From: JAGOUU01 sp964609155
GTDB taxonomy: Bacteria; Pseudomonadota; Gammaproteobacteria; JAGOUU01
Direction: 5' to 3'
DNA length: 36,413 nt
NCBI GenBank assembly: GCA_964609155.1
Contig: CAZSRF010000024.1
Span: 1-36,413, forward strand
The position numbers were made by a program, and so were the translations under genes. Every line of letters starts with the position of its first letter. Within the stretch, counting starts at the first letter, position 1. Below, in pieces: positions 1-8,026 of this stretch. The notes beneath the pieces are model-generated. The model was not told the origin of the DNA. It did not search any database and saw only the letters and a list, made by a program, of their open reading frames with translations.

Positions 1-54
1 CCCCCGACATCCTGCTCCCAAAGCAGGCGCGCTACCAGACTGCGCTATACCCCG
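1..54 (-). tRNA. tRNA-Pro (anticodon TGG), 3' part cut off by window edge
   Basis: Read on the minus strand, the sequence starts CGGGGTATAGCGCAG and carries a D-arm and an anticodon stem CCTGC/GCAGG around the loop TTTGGGA, giving anticodon TGG. The T-arm and 3' acceptor strand lie beyond the left edge. A tRNA downstream of pgsA recalls the tRNA cluster that follows uvrY-uvrC-pgsA in E. coli. Confidence 0.93.
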
Positions 55-123
55 TGTGTATTTCTAAAGCTGAATAATAACTAGAAAATCTCCTTTCGTC
101 AATGAGTTGTATGTATATTTATT

Positions 124-705
124 TCAATTGACCGTCTGTTTTAAAACCACACTGAACGCTTGATTTATATAACAAACACTTGTCCAAATAGTAAAAACTG
201 TTGAAACACATAACAACAATACACCAAAATTAATTAATTGTGTTGACATATTAGGGTTTTGGCTCAATAAAATAATAATAGCTAACATCTGTAAAGCTGT
301 TTTAATTTTACTAAGCTTTGTAACTGCAACAACATCACTTCTACCTAATCTAGCCATCCATTCTCTTAAACCTGAAATAATTAGCTCCCGACTCACAATA
401 ATAAAAGCTGGTATAGTGATCCAAAAAGTATCATACTCGCCAAGTAGTAACATAAGAGCAAGCACCACTATGAGCTTATCAGCAATAGGATCTAAAAAAG
501 CTCCAAAACTGGTTACTTGATTTAACCTTCTTGCGACAAAACCATCCAACCAATCTGTTAAACTCGCCATCGTAAAGATAAAAGCAGATAACTCATGATG
601 ATAATGCAAAGGAGAATAGTAAACTACAATAAATATAGGAATTAAAGCGATTCTAAATACTGTCAACGAATTTGGGAAATTTAAGTTACTCATTTTTTCT
701 TTCAT
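124..705 (-). CDS. pgsA: CDP-diacylglycerol--glycerol-3-phosphate 3-phosphatidyltransferase
   Basis: Transfers the phosphatidyl group of CDP-diacylglycerol to glycerol-3-phosphate, the committed step of phosphatidylglycerol and cardiolipin synthesis in the inner membrane. The CDP-alcohol phosphotransferase signature is complete: D51, D54-G, A-R, G68, D72 and D76 in the DGx2ARx8Gx3Dx3D pattern. Several hydrophobic segments surround it. Length (193 aa) is normal. The start is ambiguous: ATG at 703-705 or ATG at 691-693 (MSNLNF, preceded by a weak GAAAG). Both overlap the 3' end of uvrC, which implies translational coupling. It is the last gene of the response regulator-uvrC-pgsA run, the same order as E. 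coli uvrY-uvrC-pgsA. The stop codon is TGA, evidence that TGA is a normal stop here. Confidence 0.95.
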   Translation of the reverse strand: MKEKMSNLNFPNSLTVFRIALIPIFIVVYYSPLHYHHELSAFIFTMASLTDWLDGFVARRLNQVTSFGAFLDPIADKLIVVLALMLLLGEYDTFWITIPAFIIVSRELIISGLREWMARLGRSDVVAVTKLSKIKTALQMLAIIILLSQNPNMSTQLINFGVLLLCVSTVFTIWTSVCYINQAFSVVLKQTVN

Positions 706-2620
706 TAGCGTTATATTTTATATTTCTATCATGCAAATAATCATAAATCATTTGTGCTTTAGCTTTACTAATACCAGGAACGGTTGCAAGCTGATCAATT
801 GTGGCTAAAGCTATTTGTTGCCAACCACCAAAATGCATTAGTAAATTTTTACGACGCATTGCCCCAATTCCTGGTAGCTCTTCTAGTATCGATGTAGTCT
901 GTTCTTTAGTTCGTTTTGCTCTGTGACCTACTATAGCAAATCTATGCGCCTCATCACGAATTTGTTGCAACAAATGCTTTGCTTCAGATTTTTCGGACAT
1001 ATTGATATATTCCAACGTTTCCCCTACTAAAATGCGATCAAATTCAGCACGTCGTCTATCACCTTTGGTTATACCATATATCTTAATACTACTTGCACAG
1101 AGATCAAAGTCTAAATCATGAAATACTTTTTTTGCTGCATTCACTTGAGTTTTACCTCCGTCAATCAATATCAAATCAGGCATTAGCTCTAGATTACCTG
1201 TTACTAAAATCTTTTTGTAACGCCGTAGTAAAACATCGTACATTGCAGCAACATCATCGCCTTTTTTAGAATCAATATTGTATCTACGATATTGAGATTT
1301 ATCAGGACCTATGCTTTTAAACACCACGCAGCTTGCGATAGTCTGATTACCAAATGTATGGCTCACATCAAAACATTCTATTTTGGCAGGTATATTAGCT
1401 AATCCTAGTGCTTTTTTTAGCAATAAAAACTGATGTTCATAAACTGCCGCCTTTTTGCGATTTTTTTCCAAAAGCTCACTAGCATTTTTCTCTGCCAAGT
1501 TAAGCCATTTTAATTTACTGCGCCTTGGATGAGTATTAATATCTATACTGCCAATAGGGCTATTACTTGAGAGATTTAATAATAAATCACTCAATAATTT
1601 TTTACTATCTTCAACAAAATCTACATTAATAACAATTTCTGAAGGTATTATTGCACTCTCTGGTAGGTTAACATAAAACTGACCTAGTGCTGTTAAAATT
1701 ATTTCTTCATAACTTTCTTGGGTATTATATTCTAATAAAATTTTATCTATATACTCTCTACTACCTAGTAGCGAGCCATTGCGAAACTGCAGTATAGACA
1801 TCACTAAAATATTATTAGTCACTATACAAGCTATCACATCTGTTGGTTTATTTGTCTTAGTCTTATTATTCGCGACATATTGCTGAGTGAAAACTGCTTG
1901 TAACTTTTTAATTTGATCGCGTAAGATAGCAGCTTGTTCATAATGTTGCCGTTTTGAAGCTTCCTCCATTAGCTTGGCAAATTTACTTATTAAATCTTGA
2001 CTTTTACCTTCTAAAAACTCTTGTGAATTCTTGATACTTTCAGCATATACTTCTTTGTCAATATTACTGACACAAGGCGCACTGCATCTATTTATTTGAA
2101 ATAATAAACAAGGTCGCGTTCTATTTTTAAAAAAACCATCCGTGCAACTACGAATTAAAAATACCTGTTGCAATACCTTAATAGTCTCTTTAGCTGCATT
2201 AACATTAGGATAAGGCCCAAAACATAAAGAATTCTTGGGCCTTCGGCCGCGAAATAAATAAATTCGCGGAAAGATATGGTTTGATAAACAAATATAAGGA
2301 TAACTTTTATCATCCCGCAATAAAATATTGTATCTTGGTTTGTGTTGCTTGATTAGATTACATTCAAGAATTAAAGCTTCTGCTTCTGTATTAGTAATCG
2401 TTGTGTTGATAGCGCACGTTTGTTTAATTAGCGCAGTTGTTTTTGATCCAGTATTTTTATTAAAGTAGCTAGCAAGACGATTGGCTAAATTATTAGCCTT
2501 GCCTACATAAAGAATATCTCCTGTATCTGATAACATTTGATAGATACCCGGTTTCTTACTGCAGTCTTTAATAAATTGTTTAATGCTAGCCGGATCATTG
2601 ACATCAAGATCTATAGCCAT
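686..2620 (-). CDS. uvrC: Excinuclease ABC subunit C
   Basis: Makes both incisions flanking DNA lesions in the UvrABC nucleotide excision repair complex. Domains in order: an N-terminal GIY-YIG nuclease (GIY at residues 25-27, YVG at 38-40, R48) for the 3' cut; a UVR motif near residues 205-240 that binds UvrB; an RNase H-like domain with FDVSHTFG and LILIDGGKTQ supplying the acidic residues for the 5' cut; and a C-terminal tandem helix-hairpin-helix (LPGIGAMRRKNLL and VPGISKAKA). At 644 aa it is slightly longer than E. coli UvrC (610). The ATG lies 30 nt below the response-regulator stop codon, and the 3' end overlaps pgsA. Confidence 0.97.
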   Translation of the reverse strand: MAIDLDVNDPASIKQFIKDCSKKPGIYQMLSDTGDILYVGKANNLANRLASYFNKNTGSKTTALIKQTCAINTTITNTEAEALILECNLIKQHKPRYNILLRDDKSYPYICLSNHIFPRIYLFRGRRPKNSLCFGPYPNVNAAKETIKVLQQVFLIRSCTDGFFKNRTRPCLLFQINRCSAPCVSNIDKEVYAESIKNSQEFLEGKSQDLISKFAKLMEEASKRQHYEQAAILRDQIKKLQAVFTQQYVANNKTKTNKPTDVIACIVTNNILVMSILQFRNGSLLGSREYIDKILLEYNTQESYEEIILTALGQFYVNLPESAIIPSEIVINVDFVEDSKKLLSDLLLNLSSNSPIGSIDINTHPRRSKLKWLNLAEKNASELLEKNRKKAAVYEHQFLLLKKALGLANIPAKIECFDVSHTFGNQTIASCVVFKSIGPDKSQYRRYNIDSKKGDDVAAMYDVLLRRYKKILVTGNLELMPDLILIDGGKTQVNAAKKVFHDLDFDLCASSIKIYGITKGDRRRAEFDRILVGETLEYINMSEKSEAKHLLQQIRDEAHRFAIVGHRAKRTKEQTTSILEELPGIGAMRRKNLLMHFGGWQQIALATIDQLATVPGISKAKAQMIYDYLHDRNIKYNANERKNE

Positions 2621-2650
2621 AATTTAACCTAACACCACACAACTATTATG

Positions 2651-3298
2651 CTAGACAATATGTTCTGTATCCAGCATCCCATGTCTAATAGCTAGGTGTG
2701 TTAATTCCACATCACCATCCACGCCTAGCTTTTCAAATAACCGGTATCTGTAGCTATTGACAGTTTTAGGGCTAAGACACAATTTATCAGATATCTCTTG
2801 TACTTTTTGGCCGTTTGTTATCATAATCATCACCTGAAGCTCTCGCTCTGATAAAGAATCAAAAGGAGAATCATCTTGATTTGTCAGATGCTTTAACGCT
2901 AATTGCTGAGCAACTTCTGGACTCAAATACTTTTGACCAGCATAAACTGCACGAATAGCTTGGACCATCTCATCAATACTTGAACCTTTTGTAATATACC
3001 CTACAGCACCCGCCTGCAGCAAACGCGTAGGAAATGGCTCTTCACCATATACAGTAACTGCGATAACTTTAATATCAGGATCTGTTCTTAATACTTTTTT
3101 AGTAGCCTCTAAACCACCAATACCAGGCATCTTCACATCCATTAAGATTACCTGTGGTTTTAATTCTCTTGCTAATTTAACAGCATCTTCACCACTTTTT
3201 GCTTCACCTATAACTTTAATGCCACTGACATCTGCAAGTAAGCGGCGGATCCCAACTCGTACCAAATCATGATCATCAACTAGTAGTACATTTATCAA
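2651..3298 (-). CDS. letA: LuxR/FixJ-type response regulator, GacA/UvrY/LetA family
   Basis: Two-domain DNA-binding response regulator. The receiver domain has the acidic pair D8/D9, phospho-acceptor D54 in ILMDVKMPG, and K104 in YITKGSS. The C-terminal LuxR-type HTH covers about residues 145-205 (LSERELQV, SPKTVNSYRYRLFEKL). The closest named relatives are UvrY/GacA/LetA, and the position directly upstream of uvrC is diagnostic. In Legionella, LetA with its sensor LetS activates small RNAs that sequester CsrA; csrA lies at 26.5 kb. The cognate sensor kinase is not in this window. The start codon is TTG (3296-3298), supported by a good AAAGGAG about 7 nt upstream; no ATG competes. The symbol follows the Legionella name; uvrY or gacA are equivalent. 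Confidence 0.92.
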   Translation of the reverse strand: MINVLLVDDHDLVRVGIRRLLADVSGIKVIGEAKSGEDAVKLARELKPQVILMDVKMPGIGGLEATKKVLRTDPDIKVIAVTVYGEEPFPTRLLQAGAVGYITKGSSIDEMVQAIRAVYAGQKYLSPEVAQQLALKHLTNQDDSPFDSLSERELQVMIMITNGQKVQEISDKLCLSPKTVNSYRYRLFEKLGVDGDVELTHLAIRHGMLDTEHIV

Positions 3299-3481
3299 GA
3301 TGCCACTCCTTTATTATCTTTAATCTTATTCTGATTAGCCCACATTTTTAGATCATAATAAAAAAAGATGCTTGTTTGCAACTGTTTGTATATAAATAAA
3401 AACATAAATAACATCATCTATAGATGTACTATAAATTTTATCTTAAAATCGCACCTTTATGGTGTGACGCACTTGTCATAT

Positions 3482-3565
3482 ATGAAAATATTTCATAAAA
3501 TGAACACGATCTTAAAGTTACTATTTAAACTACTATTAAAACTATTATTAAAAGGACCTTTGTGA
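3482..3565 (+). CDS. Possible short Leu/Lys-repeat leader peptide (27 or 21 codons)
   Basis: The last part of an open frame starting at 3368 encodes a strikingly regular tail: LKLL-FKLL-LKLL-LKGP, with lysine at every fourth position. Two in-frame ATGs could start a short peptide, at 3482 (27 aa) or 3500 (21 aa). Its TGA stop overlaps the GTG start of the next gene as GTGA, the arrangement of a coupled leader. The repeat comes from 12-nt tandem units in the DNA. No Shine-Dalgarno sequence precedes either ATG, and the upstream 38 codons look like non-coding AT-rich DNA. It may be only a low-complexity 5' region. Confidence 0.2.
   Translation: MKIFHKMNTILKLLFKLLLKLLLKGPL
3512..3547 (+). repeat. 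Three tandem imperfect 12-nt repeats
   Basis: Three units, ttaaagttacta, tttaaactacta and ttaaaactatta, follow each other without a break. A fourth, degenerate unit runs into the AAAGGA ribosome-binding site of the next gene. Units differ by two or three bases. The array sits in the leader of the small gene at 3562. Confidence 0.7.
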
Positions 3566-3831
3566 AAACTAAAAAACCTTGCAAATCTAACGATACATTA
3601 GGGCATGCTATTAAACAAGTAGAATCTTATATCACGAGTCTAAAACCTCAAAGCCACCAGGAAATAAAGAAAGCTACTAACAACTTATCAAAAGCTGCTC
3701 TAGGTGCCTACCTTAGTGTTCACACTTATAGTGAAACATTAGAATTTATAAACCAACTTGCACATACTCTAGTTGATGACATTTCCTCACATTTGTGCGT
3801 GACAGCTGAGCATAAAGATAAGATACACTGA
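3562..3831 (+). CDS. Small hypothetical protein (89 aa)
   Basis: I do not recognise this family. The start is GTG, with AAAGGA seven or eight bases upstream, and the frame runs 89 codons to TGA just before tRNA-Ser. The protein is hydrophilic with no signal peptide or membrane segment. It looks largely helical and carries a basic N-terminus (KTKKPCK) and two cysteines. The ribosome-binding site and a composition typical of a soluble helical protein favour a real gene over chance. The preceding low-complexity ORF overlaps its start by four bases. The frame opposite it, antisense to the tRNA, is not coding. Confidence 0.6.
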   Translation: MKTKKPCKSNDTLGHAIKQVESYITSLKPQSHQEIKKATNNLSKAALGAYLSVHTYSETLEFINQLAHTLVDDISSHLCVTAEHKDKIH

Positions 3832-3838
3832 GTTAAAG

Positions 3839-3926
3839 TGGCGGAGAGACTGGGATTCGAACCCAGGGAAGGTTGCCCTTCAACGGTTTTCAAGACCGCC
3901 GCATTCGACCGCTCTGCCACCTCTCC
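3839..3926 (-). tRNA. tRNA-Ser (anticodon TGA)
   Basis: A complete class II tRNA of 88 nt including encoded CCA (3839-3841). The acceptor strand GGAGAGG pairs with TCTCTCC, the discriminator is G, the T-loop GGTTCGAATCC is intact, and there is a long variable arm. The anticodon loop CTTGAAA gives TGA. Confidence 0.96.
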
Positions 3927-4139
3927 TGTTAAGACAGCTGCAATTCTACAATAAAAAAATAGTAATGGGAATATCAGAAATAGGTTTTATAACATTTTTA
4001 TTAACCAGTTGTTAAATAAACTAACATAACAGGTTGATTAACCTAATAAATAAATATAGTGATTGATATTTATTAAACAAATAATGCGTTATACTAAAGA
4101 TAGATCGTTATACTTATTTTTAAGAAATATGGAGGCTTT

Positions 4140-4835
4140 ATGTCCAATCTACCCCCTAATGCCAATGGATACCATACGAACGTCGCTCCAAGAAGCGCTT
4201 ACTCTTTTGTGTCGAGCCACGCAGTATTAAAAAACACCTATATGCTACTAGCGATGACCTTGCTCTTTAGTGCAATCATGGCTTATGTATCAGTGATTAT
4301 GAATGTCGGCCTGATTAACCCTTGGATCTTTTTAGCTGGGGCAATTGGCTTACAAGTACTGATTCATTTTACTGCAGAATCTTCCTTTGGAATACTTGCT
4401 ACATTTTTGTTCACAGGTTTTATGGGGTTCACAGCTGGACCTTTTTTAAACTTGGTTATGAGTACACTCAATAACGGGGCTCAACTTATTATTATTTCTG
4501 CGGGCGGTACCGCAATGGTTTTCTTTGGGTTATCTGGTTATATCCTAACCACCAGAAGAGACATGAGCTTTTTAGCCTCTGCTTTAGTAGCCGGCAGTAT
4601 TGTCGCTATGGTTGCTATGGTTGTCTCCTTAGTTTTTAATATTCCTGGTTTACAGCTTGCTCTTTGCGTCTTGTTTATACTGCTATCTTCAGCGTTAATT
4701 CTTTATCAAACAAGTGCCATTATACACGGCGGTGAAACCAACTATGTGTTAGCAACTGTTTCCTTATATTTATCTATCTATAATTTATTTATGACAATCT
4801 TACAACTTTTAGTCGCTTTTTATGGTGACAGATAA
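4140..4835 (+). CDS. Bax inhibitor-1 / YccA family integral membrane protein
   Basis: A 231-aa polytopic membrane protein with about seven hydrophobic helices. It has the BI-1/YbhL/YccA family layout: a soluble N-terminus of about 30 residues, then tightly packed helices and a final HGGETNYVLATVSLYLSIYNLF segment that ends in a short charged tail. Known relatives are pH-gated calcium leak channels (BsYetJ) or interact with the FtsH protease (YccA). The role here is not determined. A strong GGAGG lies 5 nt before the ATG. It is monocistronic and followed at once by a hairpin terminator. Two CGTTATACT copies at 4087 and 4106 could be part of its promoter. Confidence 0.9.
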   Translation: MSNLPPNANGYHTNVAPRSAYSFVSSHAVLKNTYMLLAMTLLFSAIMAYVSVIMNVGLINPWIFLAGAIGLQVLIHFTAESSFGILATFLFTGFMGFTAGPFLNLVMSTLNNGAQLIIISAGGTAMVFFGLSGYILTTRRDMSFLASALVAGSIVAMVAMVVSLVFNIPGLQLALCVLFILLSSALILYQTSAIIHGGETNYVLATVSLYLSIYNLFMTILQLLVAFYGDR

Positions 4836-4864
4836 TAGATAGTAAAAACTCATCAAATATAACT

Positions 4865-4902
4865 AAAAAGGCTCTACTCTTGAGTATAGTAGAGCCTTTT
4901 TT
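4865..4902. terminator. Rho-independent terminator, probably bidirectional
   Basis: A nearly perfect 13-bp inverted repeat (AAAAGGCTCTACT / AGTAGAGCCTTTT) flanks a 9-nt loop and has A and T tracts on both sides. It lies between the convergent BI-1 gene and the gene ending at 4911, so it can stop transcripts from either direction. Confidence 0.92.
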
Positions 4903-4910
4903 ATGACCCC

Positions 4911-6637
4911 TTAAGGACAACCACCTGCCCCAGGCGCACCTGGAGTAGATTCAGCAGCATCAGACTGAGGATCGCCAGCCACCTGCTCTTGACTATATGC
5001 TATAAAAACCCCTGGAGACGTAGATACAGGGGACTCAGGTAGAACTGTCGTTTCTGGGCTTGGACTTGTTACAGGTTCACGATAACTTTCAGTTGTTGCA
5101 CCCCTCATCTCAGGACAAACAGCAAAGAAAGAAACTATTTTACAAAACATTTTAAGTAAGAATGCTGCAAAATGAAAACTTATTTCATGATGACGTCTAT
5201 GCTTTTGTGCAGCAAAATCGTATTGTTCTTCTTCGTTATCAACGAGCCTTCGACTAACTTTAACAAATTCGCGTTCTTTTGGTCTATTGCTATCGCGCCA
5301 TTCCACTAACCATTTCATACTTCCATGTTCTTTAAATCTCTCATCAGTCTCTATGTGAGCTGCAATATACTTATCCACTGCATTCCAAACAAGATTAGCA
5401 TGTGTATTCATAGCACGACCTTTCACATACGTTGGTGCTGCATCCAGCCCTTCCATAAACTCGTCTTTCATCATAGGGGTTCGGCCAGATTCTAATGATT
5501 TCAATAAATTAAAATATAAAGAATGAGCACCACCTCTATCAATAGCATCTTTACAAGTAAAATTAACTGCATCTGGATTTAGTTTTTCTATTATAAAACT
5601 GGTTAATTCAAATTTAACAAAATGAAACATTAATGCTTGCCTTTGCGCAGGAGAAATCATTATATGTTCAGTCAATCCTAATTTTTTTAGACTTGCTGCT
5701 AGCAATTCATCTATTTTAGCTCCATCCAAACCAATTTTTGTTCTGAGCTTGTCGCTGATATGAAAATCCATACTGCCAGTATCTAAGGCTAAGGCTTTAA
5801 TTTCACGAACAGCTAGTTCTTTTGATAAAATAGGCCTGTTATCTACTACATGCCGACGCGTTAGTAATCCACCATCTGCTGGTAATGTTATGACAGCAAG
5901 GTTCGAATGACGATCTTCTAATTGATGTAGTGCTCTTGTAAAACTTCCCTCACGAAGGCGCTCCATTGCACCCGTACCATGCTTTAATGCATTGAAATAA
6001 ATATTAGTGATCTTCTCTGAATCTTCTGTTTTCTTAGCGGCTAAATACGCTTCAAACATTGGGTTAATTCTAACTCTACCATCTATGACCTCAACTTGAG
6101 TACCAAAACGAAGTTCTGTAAAACCCAGATCAGAATGATACTTCCTGACTGTAGGTATACTACCTGACAACATCGGTTGATACCACGCACCCATAAGAGC
6201 ATTTAAAGCAGACAATGCACTATCTGCTTTAACAGGATTGGTAAAATTAATACCTCTTGAACGAGCTTTTGCAGCTTGCCTAATCTGATCGCGCGTTGTT
6301 GTANNNNNNNNNNCCATTGAGCTGTAGTCTTTAACGCTTGGTTGTCATTTTCATAAAAAGCCAAAAATAGTTGACGCAACTGGGCTCTATCTTTATCGGA
6401 CATTGTTTTTGTCAGCATTCTTTGCATACCCAGCAAATAATCACGATAATGATTTCCGTAGGCATAATAAGGATCATATGATTGGTCTAACTTTGCATCA
6501 GATCGTACTTCCGCTAAGAGACCTTTTTGATGCTTTCTTATAACAAACAGATAGTCGTAACATAATCTATTTGCCAACTGTGCGCCATCTTTCAATTCTT
6601 GAACTTTTACTGGCAAATCTCTTGGAACTGTAGACAT
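4911..6637 (-). CDS. Unknown protein with CX5R phosphatase-like loop; candidate secreted effector, interrupted by an assembly gap
   Basis: One gene split by ten Ns: 108 codons before the gap (6637-6314) and 463 after it in another frame, so the true gap length is not ten. There is no signal peptide. After the gap, at 5555-5535, the protein reads NFTCKDAIDRGG. Its C, K, D and R match the CKSGKDR-type CX5R loop of bacterial phosphoinositide phosphatases such as SopB/IpgD and Legionella SidF/SidP. A hydrophobic strand precedes the motif and a helix follows it, as in that fold. Further on, a hydrophobic stretch (about post-gap residues 373-395) could anchor it in a membrane, and the last 60 residues are rich in Ser, Pro, Thr and Glu. 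Overall similarity to a named family is not recognised; function is inferred from the loop. ATG at 6637 has only a weak ribosome-binding site. Confidence 0.75.
6304..6313. other. Assembly gap (10 N) inside a coding region
   Basis: Ten Ns interrupt the gene at 4911-6637, and the reading frame differs on the two sides. The run is therefore a scaffolding placeholder, not a measured length, and the encoded protein is incomplete here. Confidence 0.95.
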
Positions 6638-6714
6638 AATTTTTAAATAAAATAATTACAATTAGTTGATTCCATAATTTCATTGTATTTCCTCAATCTT
6701 AAGCTAGAATTAAC

Positions 6715-6820
6715 AACTTTCAGCAATTCTGATCATAACTTATTGATTTATAGTGAGCACAAAACCACACTCCGCTCACAACTGCCCCAAGCAATTAGAC
6801 TTTTTTATAGGCTGAAAGTT
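6715..6820. ncRNA. Possible structured RNA in divergent intergenic region
   Basis: The 282-bp gap between two divergent unknown genes contains a perfect 10-bp inverted repeat (AACTTTCAGC at 6715-6724, GCTGAAAGTT at 6811-6820). It encloses a hairpin GTGAGC/GCTCAC (6753-6758 and 6774-6779) and a T6 run. Together they could close a roughly 106-nt RNA. Promoter and strand are not clear, so this is a candidate only. Confidence 0.25.
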
Positions 6821-6860
6821 CATCTCAGTTCTAATACTAATTAGGAATAAAAGTTATTTG

Positions 6861-6897
6861 TTTGACTATTAACAATATTTGACTATCTTTAGACTAT
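6861..6897 (+). promoter_or_regulatory. Three direct copies of TTtGACTAT upstream of the 6920 gene
   Basis: TTTGACTAT occurs at 6861-6869 and 6878-6886, and TTAGACTAT at 6889-6897, all in the same orientation, 23 to 59 bases before the start codon. Start-to-start spacings are 17 and 11. Tandem sites at this position suggest activator binding, though one copy could also serve as a -35 element. Confidence 0.45.
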
Positions 6898-6919
6898 ATT
6901 CAAAAAAATCTAATTATTC

Positions 6920-8026
6920 ATGATTAATGAAGAAAGTTTACTAAAAAATTTAAATATCAGCTTAAAAAGTGGTGATAAGCAAACAGCCTTTGCTCAGGCT
7001 ATGGCCTTAGCTAGCTTAGGTAACACCTATGGCATGGAGCAAGCAATAAAACTCTCTGCAGATCTAAAGCTACCTAGTCCTGCAGATTTAATCAGCACTT
7101 ATATCCCACTAATTGTAGAAGCTAAACGTACATCCTTTGAAACTCTTGAGCGGTTTACAAAAGAAATTAGTAGTATTTGGCCATCACAAACTCACGATGG
7201 AAAACTATTGGACAAAGTCCTAAGACAGGTATTCCTCGACACCAATCGCTCGAAAATTAATATATTTAATGAACAAGGTGATATCATCTTTAGCAAAGCA
7301 GAATTTATGGAGATAGCAGCACGGCATGATATAAATACTGCTGAGGGTTTTGAAAACTATAAAAAAGGATTATTTGCTGCTTTAAAAGCAAAACATATTC
7401 CAAAGGAATGTCTTTATTATTTAAATCAAGCGATTAGTGCACCAGTATTAAAATATTTATACGAAGCCGCCAATGATGAACATAATCTATCTTTTTTCCC
7501 TGTCCCAACAAAACCTGCTTATGCCTCAGTAATAAGAGACGATGGTTCCATTACAGGCCTGGCTATGAGCCAAATAGACAGAGTCCAAGCTCCCTCTAGA
7601 GGTAAAGAGTGGGAGTTACCTCCTGGTATTAAGTCTACTCTTGTTGAATTTAAAATAAACCAAGATGGCACTGTCGAGGTAATATACACTAAAATTCCTG
7701 ATTTTAGAAAAACCTTGGCTATTGATGCTAGGACCGAAGGGCTCCCTAGTTACCTTAGATCAGGTAAAAGTGGTTTAGATCCTGCCGTCTTAGACGCTAT
7801 AACCAAAGTTACTATGAGTCCCGATCATACAAAATTTGCTCTTCTTCCTATTTGGAGGCGTGGATCATCAAGTTCAACTTTAGCCCCATCAGAAGATGCT
7901 ACAACTGTAATAAGTCACCCCTCGAGCCCTACAGGCCCAAGAAACCCTCTCAGCCCCCAGGAAGATGCAACCAAAGATCATCCACTAATAGATCCACCTG
8001 ATACACCTAGAGGACCATCTAGATAG
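6920..8026 (+). CDS. Hypothetical protein with disordered Ser/Pro/Glu tail; candidate secreted effector
   Basis: A 368-aa protein of no family I recognise. It has no signal peptide and no membrane segment. The first 190 residues look alpha-helical (AFAQAMALASLG, ADLISTYIPLIVEAK). Residues of about 195-310 look mixed alpha/beta. The last 55 residues are a low-complexity tail rich in S, P, T, D and E, with an internal echo (PSEDAT and PQEDAT). Such tails are common in substrates of type IV secretion, which is inference here because no secretion genes are in the window. It is transcribed divergently from the CX5R gene, from a region with three direct repeats. No clear Shine-Dalgarno precedes the ATG. 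Its 3' end overlaps the convergent serS by 8 nt. Confidence 0.7.
   Translation: MINEESLLKNLNISLKSGDKQTAFAQAMALASLGNTYGMEQAIKLSADLKLPSPADLISTYIPLIVEAKRTSFETLERFTKEISSIWPSQTHDGKLLDKVLRQVFLDTNRSKINIFNEQGDIIFSKAEFMEIAARHDINTAEGFENYKKGLFAALKAKHIPKECLYYLNQAISAPVLKYLYEAANDEHNLSFFPVPTKPAYASVIRDDGSITGLAMSQIDRVQAPSRGKEWELPPGIKSTLVEFKINQDGTVEVIYTKIPDFRKTLAIDARTEGLPSYLRSGKSGLDPAVLDAITKVTMSPDHTKFALLPIWRRGSSSSTLAPSEDATTVISHPSSPTGPRNPLSPQEDATKDHPLIDPPDTPRGPSR

Noticed and set aside
3368..3481. First 38 codons of a 65-aa frame
   Set aside because: Composition is that of AT-rich intergenic DNA, with no ribosome-binding site; only the repeat-coded end is worth noting.
3726..3920. 64-aa minus-strand frame
   Set aside because: It lies mostly across tRNA-Ser and the opposite strand of the small gene; a known false-ORF pattern over tRNAs.
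6203..6303. Continuation of the N-terminal frame past the N gap
   Set aside because: It overlaps the better frame that continues to 4911 and ends soon; the frame change comes from the unknown gap length.
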